From Magnaporthiopsis rhizophila (lineage: Eukaryota; Ascomycota; Sordariomycetes; Magnaporthales; Magnaporthaceae), in NCBI GenBank assembly GCA_003049465.1, contig PYSS01000083.1, positions 116,746-180,745 on the forward strand: 64,000 nt of DNA. The letters are read 5' to 3'. Positions 46,683-57,177 of the stretch are shown in pieces (positions within the stretch are counted from its first letter, which is position 1; every line of letters starts with the position of its first letter). Made by a program: the position numbers and the translations under genes. The notes under the pieces are model-generated. The model was not told the origin of the DNA and searched no databases. It saw only the letters and a program-made list of their open reading frames with translations.

Positions 46683-47824
46683 ATGGATTCTCGCAAAAGG
46701 AAAGCCCCAATCGACATTTACCGCCGTGTCAAGGTGCGAAAGGACGCGCTCGGGTCTGACGACGATGGATGGGCCGGCGTCTCAAACGGAAGTGAGGTTG
46801 ATGAGCGAGATGGAAGCGGAGAAGACGAGGAAGATGAGGACCAAGTGAGAAAAAGAAAACCCCTAAGCATAGAGATATGAGAGCTAAGCGTTTGCCTCAT
46901 TAGTCCGAGGGTCAATCAGAGGATGATAAGAGCCCGGAAGAGGCTGAGGTGGACGCCTCCAGCATATCCTTTGGAGCCCTAGCAAAGGCCCAGGAGTCCA
47001 TCCCAAGGCCGGCAAAACGCAGGCCTGGAGCATCTTCCGCCGTTGGCCAGGGTCGTCGCCATCGTCATCAGGCTAGCGATGAAAACGACTCGGACGACTC
47101 GGACGTCTCCGCCGGCTCCGGCGACGAGTTGGCCAGGACGGGCCGGGAGAGCGGCGGGCGCGCCGCCTCCAAGCCCGACAGAGCCGCGGCGCCCAAACCG
47201 AAGAAGAAGAAGAGCAAGCACGCGCCCGAGGAGGTGTCATCCAAGCGGCGCGTGTCGCGCTACCGCGAGGTCGTGACGCGCCCGCCCAACGCGCGGCCCA
47301 AAGCCCGTGACCCGCGCTTCGACCTCCCCACCGCCGCCGCCGACACCGACCCCGCCGATGCGGCGCGGCTGCGGCGCAACTACGCCTTCCTGGATGAGTA
47401 CCGCGACGCCGAGCTGCGGCAAATGCGCGAGACGCTCGCAGCAGCAGCAGCAGCCGCCGCCGGTGGTAAGAAGAAGAGAAAAAGGGGCGGCGGCGGAGAC
47501 AAACCGCCGCAGCTGTCGGCCGAGGAGCGCGACGAGCTCAAGCGCGAAATCATGGCCATGGAGAACCAGAAGCGGGCGCGCGAGCGCAGGGACCGGCAGG
47601 AGGAGCTGCTGGCCGAGCACCGGCGCAGGGAGAAGGAGCTCGTCCGGCAGGGCAAGAAGCCCTTCTACCTCAAGCGGTCCGAGCAGAAGAAGATGCTGCT
47701 CATGGACCAGTACGCCGGCATGACCAAGGGCCAGGTCGACAAGGCCATCGAGCGCAAGAGGAAGAAGGTGGCAGGCAAGGAGAAGAAGATGCTGCCTTTT
47801 GCCAGGAGGGGGGCCGCGGACTGA
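46683..47824 (+). CDS. RRP36: rRNA biogenesis protein RRP36
   Basis: Exons 46683-46844 and 46904-47824 give 360 residues. The N-terminal half is acidic and Ser-rich with basic patches, a nucleolar-type disordered region. The RRP36 domain starts at KRRVSRYREVV and continues with ARDPRFDL, RRNYAFLDEYRDAELRQMRETL, a long basic coiled coil (ERDELKREIMAMENQKRARERR) and the highly conserved GKKPFYLKRSEQKKMLLMDQY / KAIERKRKKVAGKEKK end. Rrp36 acts in the 90S pre-ribosome in early cleavage of pre-rRNA for the small subunit. A poly-Ala run from a GCA repeat (47438-47463) sits within the domain. Its 3' UTR runs into a T-tract with N. Confidence 0.93.
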
Positions 47825-48146
47825 GATGGAGGCAGATACTGTTTTTTTTTCCTTTTTTTTTTTTTTTTTTTTTTTTTTCCTTTNNNNNNNNNNNNNNNNN
47901 NNNNNNNNNNNNNNNNNNNNTTTTTTTTTTTTTTTTTTTTTTTCCCTTGCCTTTCTGTCCGATTCGGGAGAGAGCTTGATGAAAGCGTGATTTCCGCAAG
48001 CTATCAAACGCTTTATACCATCTCAATATCTATCCATGATCTAAAATGTGTATCCATGTCTAGCGGTATATCAGGGCCGTCTACATTTACATGGCCGCAC
48101 ACACAGATTGGTGTTATACAGTACCTAATTACATCAGTCACATCCG
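47825..48146. other. Gap between convergent genes with split poly-T tract
   Basis: 322 bp between the ends of RRP36 and COQ8, with T-runs on both sides of N 47884-47920. Frames crossing the Ns are artefacts. Confidence 0.7.
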
Positions 48147-50528
48147 TCACTGGACAGGGCTTGAACCCTCACTGGCGGCAGTCTCTTCCTCCGGATCCTG
48201 CAAGACGCCCGACCTCTCCACGCTCCGCTCAAACATCTCGCGACACCGCACGCGGCTTCCCAGGCGGGCGCACAGCAGGAACGCGCCGCTCAGCTTGCGG
48301 TGCAGGCTGTATGTCTCCTCGGGCGGCGGGGCGAGGCGCTCGCGGACCATGGTGGGGATGAGGCCCTTGACGCGCTCCGTGATGGTCTGGTCGCTAAAGT
48401 CGTAGATCTCGGGCGCGGAGTCCAGGAACGGCTCAGCCAGGGTGAGCACCGACCGCGTGTGCGCCTCGAGCATGGCTTTACTCTCGTGGCCCGTCAGGTA
48501 TCCCAGCCGCTCCGAGAGCTCCTTCACCTGTTGGCCGTCGGCGCGTGAAGCGGCCAGCAGGAGCCGGACGTATAGAGAGATGAAGCGGGCCGGGTACTCG
48601 CGCGAGGCGCCAAAGTCGAGCAGCTCGAGGCGGTTGGCAGGCGCGTTGTACAGGAAGTTCGTCCAGTTGGGGTCCGTCTGCATGAAGCGGAACTCGGTGA
48701 TCTCGCGCAGGCACAGGCGCAGGATCTGCGTGCCGATCCAGTCGCGCTGCTCCTGGCTCAGGGACGAGACGGCGCGCGTGACGCCGACGCCGTTCATAAA
48801 CTCCATGGTCAGCACGTGCTTGCCCGACGCCTCGGCGAAGACCTCAGGCACGGCGAAGACGCGGTGCTGCTGTGAGTCCTCGCCGTCGTCGGCCTCCGCG
48901 GCGAGCAGCATGTCGCGGTACCGGCGCGCGCACTCGGCCTCACGCTCGTAGTCGCACTCCCACGCGAGCTCGGTGCGGGCGTTGGCGATGGTCTTGTCCA
49001 GGTAGAGGCCCTTGGGCAGCAGGCTCGCGGCGTTGAGCAGCACGGCGAGGTTGTCGAGGTCCGAGTTGATCGACTCGGCCACGCCCGGGAACTGGACCTT
49101 GACGGCCACGCGCCGGTCCGACGACCTGAGCGTCGCTCGGTGGACTTGGCCGATGGACGCGGCCGCTATTGGCGTCTCCTCGAACTCGCCAAACAGGGTC
49201 CGCCACTCTGGGCCCAGGTCCGCCGCGAGGACTCGGTCGCGCTGCCAGGCGGGCATGTAGTCGGCGCGGTCCTGGACGCGCTGCAGCACCTCGCGGATGG
49301 GGCCCGGAAGCATCTTTGCGTCCTGGAAGCTCATGACCTGGCCCATCTTGAGGGCAGCGCCGCGCATGCGCGACAGCTTGGCCACGAGCCGCTCCATGTT
49401 GGCCGGGCTGAGCATGGCGGAGCCCTCGCCGCTGCCGCCGCCGAAGCCGCGGCTGATGCTCTCCGTCAGCGCCCCGCCCAGCATGCCCGCCGCGAGGCCG
49501 CCGTAGTTCCACAGCCGGCTGAGACGGGTGGCGGGGACCTTGGACTCTCTGAGCTGGTAGGCCGGGGCTGCTGCCACCGCTGCCTGAGGATCTGGCGTCT
49601 CTGCGGCTGCAGGCGAGGCGACGCCAGGGGCTGGTGGCGGGGTCTGGGGGATTTCCACCGCTTCAGCTGTGACAGCTTCGGCAGAGCCAGCTGAGTCGTC
49701 TTGGCCAACTACCCTCGTCGTCTCGGTTGACGGAGCATTACCTACAGAATCGACGGCGACCTTTGTCACATGCGTCGGTGCGTCTGTCTGGCTCGTGGTC
49801 GGCTTCGACTCGGGTTCTGGTACTTTTGGGATGATATCTTGGTTGGCGACGCTCTCCTCAACCCGTCTTTCACCTCGCGATTTCAGAGACTGCAATATCC
49901 TTGACCCACGACGAGTCCCAAAGATATTGATGTCCACACCCTCAGGGACCTTTTCTCCCATAACCTCCTCTTCCTCCCGTTCAGCAGCCATCCTTGCCGG
50001 TCCTGCATGCTGTGACGTAGGCGTGTCGCGTAGTAGGATGTCCCTCAATACTGGGCTCTGCACCTTTTCGGCGGCCTTGGCGTCGCCCCCGAGCTCCCGT
50101 AACCTGCCCCGCAACTCGTCGAGCGCCGAGCCCGGCTCGTCGTGTGGGATGATGACCCGGGCAGTCGCTTCTCGGGGTGTTTCAGGCGGCTCAGCTACTT
50201 TGGGTGCCGTGCTGTCGCCGATTGGCCTTCCTATATCTGCCTGTTTGGGGCTAGACGTCGTCGCCGCCGTATCGGGTGGTTCGGCGGGTTGCCTGGGAGC
50301 TGGCTCTGTCGCTGTCGCTGTGCCGCCATCGTGCCTATGGGTAACAGGAGGAGAACCGCCCCCCTGGCGCTGTTGCCGCGGCCGCGGTTGCAGACCTCCC
50401 TTGAGGATGCTCGACGTTTTGCTGTAGCGGTCGAGCTGCCGGCTCTGCAGCTCAACGTGCTTGGACGCCACCGACCGAGTGGCGCTCAGCACCGAGGCCA
50501 GGTCGATGACGACGTCGACGAACCTCAT
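48147..50528 (-). CDS. COQ8: COQ8/ABC1 atypical kinase (ADCK3/UbiB family)
   Basis: Single exon of 793 residues. Residues 1-45 are a conserved helical N-terminus (MRFVDVVIDLASVLSATRSVASKHVELQSRQLDRY region), followed by about 290 residues of low-complexity Pro/Thr/Glu-rich sequence. The UbiB core begins at VPATRLSRLWNYGG. It has the KxGQ motif (ALKMGQVMSFQD), the Ala-rich loop (IAAASIGQVHRA) replacing the usual Gly loop, the VAVKVQ lysine, the Glu in ELAWECDYEREA, TDPNWTNFLYN and LLDFGASREY (the metal-binding Asp). COQ8 supports the coenzyme Q synthesis complex at the matrix face of the mitochondrial inner membrane. The low-complexity segment is long for the family but the frame is uninterrupted. 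Confidence 0.93.
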   Translation of the reverse strand: MRFVDVVIDLASVLSATRSVASKHVELQSRQLDRYSKTSSILKGGLQPRPRQQRQGGGSPPVTHRHDGGTATATEPAPRQPAEPPDTAATTSSPKQADIGRPIGDSTAPKVAEPPETPREATARVIIPHDEPGSALDELRGRLRELGGDAKAAEKVQSPVLRDILLRDTPTSQHAGPARMAAEREEEEVMGEKVPEGVDINIFGTRRGSRILQSLKSRGERRVEESVANQDIIPKVPEPESKPTTSQTDAPTHVTKVAVDSVGNAPSTETTRVVGQDDSAGSAEAVTAEAVEIPQTPPPAPGVASPAAAETPDPQAAVAAAPAYQLRESKVPATRLSRLWNYGGLAAGMLGGALTESISRGFGGGSGEGSAMLSPANMERLVAKLSRMRGAALKMGQVMSFQDAKMLPGPIREVLQRVQDRADYMPAWQRDRVLAADLGPEWRTLFGEFEETPIAAASIGQVHRATLRSSDRRVAVKVQFPGVAESINSDLDNLAVLLNAASLLPKGLYLDKTIANARTELAWECDYEREAECARRYRDMLLAAEADDGEDSQQHRVFAVPEVFAEASGKHVLTMEFMNGVGVTRAVSSLSQEQRDWIGTQILRLCLREITEFRFMQTDPNWTNFLYNAPANRLELLDFGASREYPARFISLYVRLLLAASRADGQQVKELSERLGYLTGHESKAMLEAHTRSVLTLAEPFLDSAPEIYDFSDQTITERVKGLIPTMVRERLAPPPEETYSLHRKLSGAFLLCARLGSRVRCREMFERSVERSGVLQDPEEETAASEGSSPVQ

Positions 50529-51034
50529 CAGGGCGGTGTGGTCTGCCGGCGGCGCGCCGGGCTCATTTTACTGGGACTGCACCGAAGTTTGGGCGAGCAC
50601 CGGAGCTGCGGGTGGAAGCTGTCCAAGGTGGGTTGTCACTGGAAATTTTCATGGTGTCATTGTGACAGGGATGCTGGCAGCGCCAAGCTTAGCTTCTTCG
50701 GTTCCGCCCTTCTGCCCAGATTCCCGGATCCAACCCCACCAACATCCGGTGCTTACCTTGGTACTAGGTACCAGGCTACTTATATAATACGATAGCCCAG
50801 CAGTACCTACATTGTGCCCCATCAAATCCACGTGCTTCGAGAGACTTTGGCCTTCGTTATACAGCGTCGAGTTCTCCATCACTGCTCCGCTGTCTTTTAT
50901 CTTCATGCTCTAATTCGTATTCTCGCTAAATGGGTATCATACTTTGTTTCATGGGCTTATCCTTCCCGATCTACAATCGTGTGGCTGACTGCCCGGACCC
51001 CTCCTTCAGTGAGACAGACATCCATGATATATCC
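50529..51034. promoter_or_regulatory. Intergenic, COQ8 upstream region and ESS2 3' end
   Basis: 506 bp between two minus-strand genes. It has a GGTACTAGGTACC-type palindrome (50755-50775) and a CACGTG box at 50829. No gene. Confidence 0.5.
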
Positions 51035-52369
51035 TCACCGAGCCGCTCTCTTCAGGAGCGCCGCCTTCGTTCTTGGCGTAGCCTTCCCATCGAATGGTGT
51101 TGTTGCTCGACTCCTCCCGGAGCTACCCAAATTGCTCCATAGCCTCTGCGCCGCAGGCGTGAGCGACTGCGTTCTCGTTCTCGGGCTGTTGGGGAACTTG
51201 GGCGCCGGGGTTACCACCTCCTTGCCCACCATTCCTATCCGAGACGCCGTGCGCCGAGATTCGGCTATGCGATCGACCATGCGATGGTGCAGATCCTCTC
51301 GCTTCCTCCGCTCCTGCAGCCGGAAGGGATTTGGACCCTTGTCCTCGGATCCAAGGCTGAGGATCGACTCCGTAGACGGCCTGCCCGGTTCGTCATCCTC
51401 ATCGTCGACAAAAGCGTAGCCGTTGACTCGTGGAGTCTCGCCGCCGGACACGATGGCCGAGTCCTGGTCCGCAGGCCTCGGCCGCCCCGCAATAGCGTCC
51501 CGGACGGCAGACAGGGTCGGTGACGGCGGGCGTGAAGGATCCTGTGATATGACAATGTCGGGATTCGGCGCTTTTGTGTTTGCGTAAACAATTGCCCTCG
51601 GCGGTGCGCGCGACTCGGCCTCGGCCCTCTCTGCTATTGTCTCGATGCCGTCTGCCAAGCCCTCCGGTTTGAACATTAGTTCGTTCCTCGGCTTCCACTT
51701 CCACGACTCCGGGGCTGCTAGCCGGTCGTCCTTGTCCTTGATAGCGAGCTGCGTCTTTTTATAACCATCATCCTCCAGGCTTCTCGTCTGACTTATGCGC
51801 AGCTCAACCTCTCGCTGCTTCAGCTGCATCTTAGACGGGAGCTTGTTGCCAGTCCAGAGCCATGCGTACTTTTCCGCCCTTTTTTGGTTCTGCTTGTCGA
51901 GGAGCTTGTAGAAACTTTCGTTGTCTTCGCTGGTGTACCTTGCTTGGAAAGCGGCAAGGCTGAGGCTCGTGTCGACCGCTGGCTTATCCTGTGTTACCGC
52001 AGTAGACGGCGTCGGCGGCACCGTTGAAGCTGGTGTTTCGCCCCTGTAATCTTTTGGCGTCTGCGGCATGCTAGACGGTATGGTCCTTCGGCCCGGGGTC
52101 ATGATATGTTTGAGGCGCCGAGTGGCAATCGATATCCACTCCTCGTCCTTGGAGGCGAGCGCGTCGAGATACTCTTGCTGGGTTTCGCTCTCGAGGAGAC
52201 CGGGGAAGAAGTCGCGCGCGATGATCTTGGAAAGCGCATCGGTGTACGTGTCTTCGTCGAGCACATTTTTGGGTCGCTTGATGCGCTTGGTAGGAGGGGG
52301 CGGTGGCATGAGCGCCATGTCGCTCGCCCTCTTGCGAGCGACGGCCATCGAAGATGGCTGCGACTCCAT
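51035..52369 (-). CDS. ESS2: ESS2/DGCR14 (Bis1) nuclear splicing-associated protein
   Basis: Single exon of 444 residues. The family signature lies near the N-terminus: KNVLDEDTYTDALSKIIARDFFPGL, then EYLDALASKDEEWI. The middle carries LSLAAFQARYTSEDNESFYKLLDKQN, KYAWLWTGNK and WKWKPRNELMFKPEG; the C-terminus carries PFRLQERRKREDLHHRMVDRIAESRR and LTPAAQRLWSNL. Family members are nuclear, join spliceosome C complexes, and in fission yeast (Bis1) bind a stress-response factor. Two in-frame starts exist (M1, and M8 in SMAVARKRA); the first is taken. It is divergent from the PPT1 gene. Confidence 0.93.
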   Translation of the reverse strand: MESQPSSMAVARKRASDMALMPPPPPTKRIKRPKNVLDEDTYTDALSKIIARDFFPGLLESETQQEYLDALASKDEEWISIATRRLKHIMTPGRRTIPSSMPQTPKDYRGETPASTVPPTPSTAVTQDKPAVDTSLSLAAFQARYTSEDNESFYKLLDKQNQKRAEKYAWLWTGNKLPSKMQLKQREVELRISQTRSLEDDGYKKTQLAIKDKDDRLAAPESWKWKPRNELMFKPEGLADGIETIAERAEAESRAPPRAIVYANTKAPNPDIVISQDPSRPPSPTLSAVRDAIAGRPRPADQDSAIVSGGETPRVNGYAFVDDEDDEPGRPSTESILSLGSEDKGPNPFRLQERRKREDLHHRMVDRIAESRRTASRIGMVGKEVVTPAPKFPNSPRTRTQSLTPAAQRLWSNLGSSGRSRATTPFDGKATPRTKAALLKRAAR

Positions 52370-53167
52370 CGGAATTGTAGGTAGTTCGTTTCAGAGTCGG
52401 AAATCCTCAACCGCTAGATGACCGCGGGAAGTGATCGCAGGGTCTACTGCGGCCAGGGTGAGATGGTGGATGAATGAGGACGATGCAATGTGCGCGCCTG
52501 AGCGGCTGTGACAATTGCTTGCCGCAGGGTCAGTCGCTTAGGCGCGACAAAAAGAGCGCCCCACTTTAAGTGCCACGGCTTGGGTCACCGAGAACGGAAC
52601 GAATCTAGGTTGCCAATGTTCACGTGTGCAAGGTATAAGATGATTAGCAAGCTGCGGCTGTTTATCCATTTTCAAAAGTCGCCTCGCTGCGTGTCGCATC
52701 TTGCTCCTTTTTTATGGCTTCCTGAACAGTCGTTAGCTGGACCCCTCCATATTTTGTCCCTGGTGAGTGGAAGCGTCACCCGCAAAGGTTCTCCGCGATT
52801 CTACTAAACTGCACCAATCGAGAAAGATAATGGCGCACCTCACCGTTTGAGCTAAACCCTTTGTGGGTCCTGATGGTCGTCATCATCGTTGATATGGCTA
52901 ACATGAACACCCCCGCAAAAAGCGCAAATCGGGCTTTGGAAAGGCAGCCGCGGGCCAGAAAGAGAATAGAAAATTTCAGAAACCCGCTTCGTCGGGCAAC
53001 CTCTTCTACCTCTTTGCAACCCAAGATCTATTTGCTGCCCTATCTCGCCTTCCCCTACCACTTCGCTCAGCTGCAGACCCAGCGCTTGATCGGCACTCCC
53101 GACGCCGCCCCTCTTAGCATTACCAGACGCACGACGGTCGCTAGCGACTGGATTGGCTGCTCCGCCG
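52370..53167. promoter_or_regulatory. Divergent promoter region, ESS2 / PPT1
   Basis: 798 bp between two head-to-head genes, with a CACGTG box at 52621. The part next to PPT1 is C-rich with no ATG in the PPT1 frame. No other frame is supported. Confidence 0.55.
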
Positions 53168-55110
53168 ATGGCAACGCCTGAGGAGAAAGAGAAGGCGACG
53201 GCCCTCAAGAATGAGGGCAACAAGGCCTTTGCCGCCCACGACTGGCCCAAGGCCGCCGAGCTTTACACCAAGGCTATCGAGATCAACCCTAACGAGCCAA
53301 CATATTATTCCAACAGAGCCCAGGTGCGCATCGCCTTTGGACTGAGCGAGCATCGCGTGTCTGTGTGCTCGCGTGACTGACTCCCTTGCCTTAACTCAGG
53401 CATACCTCAAATCAGAAGCATACGGTTACGCCATCGCCGACGCGACCAAAGCTATCGAGCTGAACCCGGCCTTTGTCAAGGTGCGCCAGCTATCCGATGT
53501 GACCCGGACCGACTGGATGGACTCTTGATGAGATGCGCTGCCTAGAACTAAAGCTGACTGGGACTGGTTCTGCCGCAGGCCTACTACCGCCGCGCCGTTG
53601 CATACACGGCTATACTACGCCCTCGGGACGCCATCAAGGACTTCAAGACATGCGTCAAGATAGAGCCAGGCAACAAAGACGCCAAGCTCAAGCTTGTTGA
53701 GTGCCAGAAGGTTGTGCGCCAGCTCGACTTTTATGCCGCCATCGAGGTTGGCGATGAGCCCTCGGCCGCAGATGGTCTGGACGTCGATTCAATAGCGATC
53801 GAGCCGGACTACGATGGCGTCAAGCTCGGCGACACCATGACGCAGGAGTTTATCGACGACATGATGGAGCGCTTTAAGACCGGCAAGAAGATCCACAAGA
53901 AATACGCCTACCAGATCATCATAGCAGTCCGCAAGATCATCTATGACGAGCCGACCATGGTCGAGATTGAGGTTCCCGATGACGTTACTCTCACAGTCTG
54001 CGGCGACACCCATGGTGAGTCCAAAATGGCCTTCGGGCCTGCCTGCGCACCTGGTAAAGGATGCAGCATGCGCGGAAGCTAATTTCCCTTCCTGTAGGCC
54101 AATACTATGACCTCATGGAGCTTTTCCGTCTCAACGGCGTGCCTTCAGATAAGCATTGGTACTTGTTCAATGGAGATTTTGTCGACAGGGGCTCGTGGTC
54201 GACTGAGATCGCGTTGTTGCTGTACGCAAACAAGTGGCTGCGCCCGAACGCTTTCTTCCTAAACCGGGGCAACCATGAGACGGACGATATGAACCGCGCC
54301 TACGGCTTCGAGGGAGAGTGCAAGGTCAAGTACAACGAAAGGTGAGTTCCCTCGGCAAATCGAAGGCTTTGGTGAGGGGGTCCATGGCCTAGCACTAACC
54401 CGTGGAGGATCACAGGACGTTCAAGCTATTCTCTGAAAGCTTCTCGGCTCTGCCGCTGGCCACTTTGGTTGGAAAGAAGTACTTGGTGCTCCACGGAGGT
54501 CTCTTCTCGGACGACAATATCACACTGGAAGACATCCGCAAGCTTGACCGGCACAAGCAGCGTCAGCCGGGTCAGGCCGGCCTGATGATGGAGATGCTGT
54601 GGACTGACCCGCAAGCGGAGCCTGGCAGGGGCCCGAGCAAGCGCGGCGTCGGAATGCAGTTCGGACCAGACGTAACTGCCAAATTCTGCGAGAAGAACGG
54701 TCTGGAGGCCATCATCCGAAGTCACGAAGTTCGCATGGAGGGCTATGAGGAGGAGCACGACGGGAAGTGCATCACTGGTAGGTACTCGGCCTCATCATTG
54801 CGCCCTCGCCTCCAGAGTCTGTCGGCACGGCGCCAGATGGAATCAAATTTTCTGACATGGCCACACCATCATTAGTTTTCTCGGCACCCAAGTACTGCGA
54901 CATGACGGAAAACAAAGGAGCGTACATCAACATTGGCTCGGACTACAAGCTCAAATTCCACAAGTTCGATGCCGTCCCACACCCGAACATCAGGCCCATG
55001 GTAAGTCGCGCGTGACATCTCTCCCACCTGAATCCACACGGCCTGAGCTGACATGACGTCACCCTTTCCAGGCTTACGCCCAGAACTCGATCATGTCCTC
55101 GTTAATGTGA
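53168..55110 (+). CDS. PPT1: Serine/threonine protein phosphatase T (PP5/Ppt1)
   Basis: Exons 53168-53323, 53400-53480, 53579-54014, 54098-54341, 54416-54777, 54876-55000 and 55072-55110 give 480 residues. Three TPR repeats (about 10-115: ALKNEGNKAFAAHDWPKAAELYTKAIEINP and the next two) bind the Hsp90 C-terminus. A linker helix follows, then the PPP catalytic domain: GDTHGQ (rebuilt across an intron), GDFVDRG, LNRGNHE, HGGLF, RSHEVR and VFSAPKYCD, all metal ligands present. It ends AYAQNSIMSSLM, the usual Ppt1 tail that packs on the TPR for autoinhibition. Six introns make it the most intron-rich gene here. It converges on the POP8-like gene. Confidence 0.96.
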
Positions 55111-55381
55111 GAAGAGACGTGACGGATGGTGTTGTCGCAGTGTTGTTGAGCGGATGGATATGTCGCTTGCATATAGACCGATCTGGCAGTCAACTTCAAA
55201 TTGAGCAGAGTAAGCCAGCTAGCTGTTGGTGGCGTTCTAAGGCGATTGGCTGGTGGGAGGATCGGGAACCGGAGCTGGGAGACGTTCGTAATGTAGCATT
55301 CCCGGACAATGTAGTGTTAGCCGAAATAGCTTTTTTCCATGCTCAGCAATATGACGTGATGGCCGCGATGCCGGTACGCCT

Positions 55382-55849
55382 TCAGGAGGTCCAGAGCGAC
55401 TGCTGCTCCGACCTGCCCAGCAAGCTGCCCAGCCAGTCGCCGCACGCCATTACCCGAAGGACGACAGTGGAGCCGGAGTGCGAGGCTCCCGGCCAGGCCG
55501 TGACGGCGGCGGAGAAGCGGCCGAGGTCCGGCTGCGGCACGCGGACCCAGAACTCGCCGGCCTTTCCGTCAACCTTGAGCACGTCGACCGACACGGCGGC
55601 GCCCGTGACACCCAGGAACTGCTGCAGAGCCGAGGCGCAGTAGGAGCGCGCCAGCACGATGTCCAGCGGGATGATACTGGCGGCGGCGGCGGTGGATGAA
55701 GGATTGTCGAGCCGCAGCTGGGCGTAGGCGTACGGCGGGCGCCGGATGGTGCAGGAGAAGACCTCTTGGGATTTTTGGGGGGCCTTCTTGGCGCTTGCTA
55801 CTGAGCATGTGGATGTGTCGCCCGCAGCTGGGGTTTGGGTTGGTGCCAT
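55382..55849 (-). CDS. RNase P/MRP subunit, POP8-like
   Basis: Single exon of 155 residues. After a Thr/Ala/Lys-rich start, the core reads FSCTIRRPPYAYAQLRL, then LDIVLARSYCASALQQFLGVTGAAVSVDVLKVDG and FWVRVPQPDLGRFSAAVTAW. This alpha-beta pattern with the RSYxxxALxxFLGxTG helix matches the Pop5/Pop8 type of RNase P and RNase MRP proteins as I recall them. Such subunits bind the RNA in the nucleus or nucleolus and serve tRNA 5' maturation and rRNA processing. The ATG at 55849 follows an A-run (AAAAAAATGG), a good fungal context. The name is inferred from a short divergent family, so it is less certain than that the gene is real. Confidence 0.72.
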   Translation of the reverse strand: MAPTQTPAAGDTSTCSVASAKKAPQKSQEVFSCTIRRPPYAYAQLRLDNPSSTAAAASIIPLDIVLARSYCASALQQFLGVTGAAVSVDVLKVDGKAGEFWVRVPQPDLGRFSAAVTAWPGASHSGSTVVLRVMACGDWLGSLLGRSEQQSLWTS

Positions 55850-56340
55850 TTTTTTTTCTCCCTGTTGTGTTTGGTCTTCTTGGTGGCATTGAATGCTTCA
55901 GGTTACTCATCCACAGAAGACCTTGTCCTTCAAGAGCTTTGCAAGTCATTGCTTCCCGGGCGTTTCTCTTGACGGCCGGCGAATCAAGCACCAAAAAAAT
56001 GTCCGTTTGTAAGCTCCATCGAAGAGGCCGAGGGCGGAACGTGGTGGACTTGGCGTGGGCCCGGTTTATCGATAAGATCGCCGAGTCTAAAAACCGCCGC
56101 TTCGGTTCGCCTGCGCGACGCGGTTGCTGCCGCCGCCGCCGCATGCAGCCATCAAGCCCCATCAGTAAAGACCACCAACTCAGCACACCGGTCCAGTAGG
56201 AATCTCCGAAGCCGCCAGTGACCGGCCGCATCACGACAAAGACTGCACGCACGGCCGCCGTTGCGCGTTTTCCTCCGCTGACCGCACGACAGCAGCATAA
56301 CCGACGACCTAGATACGAATCCCAGGCTCCAAATACCACC
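55850..56340. promoter_or_regulatory. Bidirectional promoter, POP8-like / SPT4
   Basis: 491 bp between two head-to-head genes. A frame across it on the minus strand overlaps both genes and has no support. Confidence 0.5.
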
Positions 56341-56884
56341 ATGTCCGAGAACTTCGTCACCCCGGGCCAGCAGCGCTACCTGCGCGCATGCATGGTCTGC
56401 TCTATCGTCATGACGCTGACGGTGCGTGTCCCTTCCCTTTTCCGGAGAGTTGTCACCCAGATCACGCACAAGCTGCTGACCGCGCGAGCTCTTTCTTACA
56501 GCGCTTCCGCGACGAGGGCTGCCCCAACTGCGAGGACTTCCTGCGGCTCCAGAACTCGCCCGACCAGATCGAGAGCTGCACGTCGCAGGTGTTCGAGGGC
56601 CTCATCACGCTCGCGGATCCGGCAAAGTCGTGGGTGGCAAAGTGGCAGCGCCTCGACGGCTACGTCAAAGGCGTCTACGCCATCAAGGTCTCGGGCCAGC
56701 TGCCTGACGACATACGCGCCGCTATTGAGGACGAGACTGGCATGCAGTACATCCCGTACGTTTGTTTTCTTTCTCTCCCCGAGTTTCCCTGCTCCTGGTA
56801 GCTTGGATCATGGTTTTGCTGACACGTGCGGCTTGTTGCACATTCTATAGGCGAGATGGCAGTGCCACAGAGGCGGATGTTTGA
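56341..56884 (+). CDS. SPT4: Transcription elongation factor SPT4
   Basis: Exons 56341-56421, 56502-56755 and 56851-56884 give 122 residues. The zinc ribbon cysteines are C17, C20 (RACMVCS) and C34, C37 (GCPNCED), the second pair brought in by exon 2. Then QIESCTSQVFEGLITLADPAKSWVAKWQRLDGYVKGVYAIKVSGQLP is the NusG-NTD binding part conserved in all Spt4 proteins. The last exon adds RDGSATEADV. Spt4 pairs with Spt5 (DSIF) on elongating RNA polymerase II. The BUR1-type kinase about 44 kb away is the family kinase for Spt5. Confidence 0.96.
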
Positions 56885-57177
56885 GCTGGCTGTCGGTCGG
56901 CAGAGGCATATTAATTTTGAGGTATTATCAAGGGGCGTTTGATTGTTTGGGCAACTGCAAAGGCGTCACAGGTTCTACACGGCGCATGTATTTTGTTGAC
57001 AAATCTTAGCGAATCTATCATTGTTCTGGTCATGATGGCGACTATCCAGATCCTAAGCTACCCTTATCCTGGATGCGAATAACCAAAAGAAAACCCGTCT
57101 ACAGTAAAATGACAATGCTATTTGCCCAGAATGACGCCGAACGCCGCCGCTCATCTCATTATGCATAACTCATCACT

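Noticed and set aside
49669..50427. 252-codon plus-strand frame
   Set aside because: Antisense of the COQ8 low-complexity region, with no start context or family likeness.
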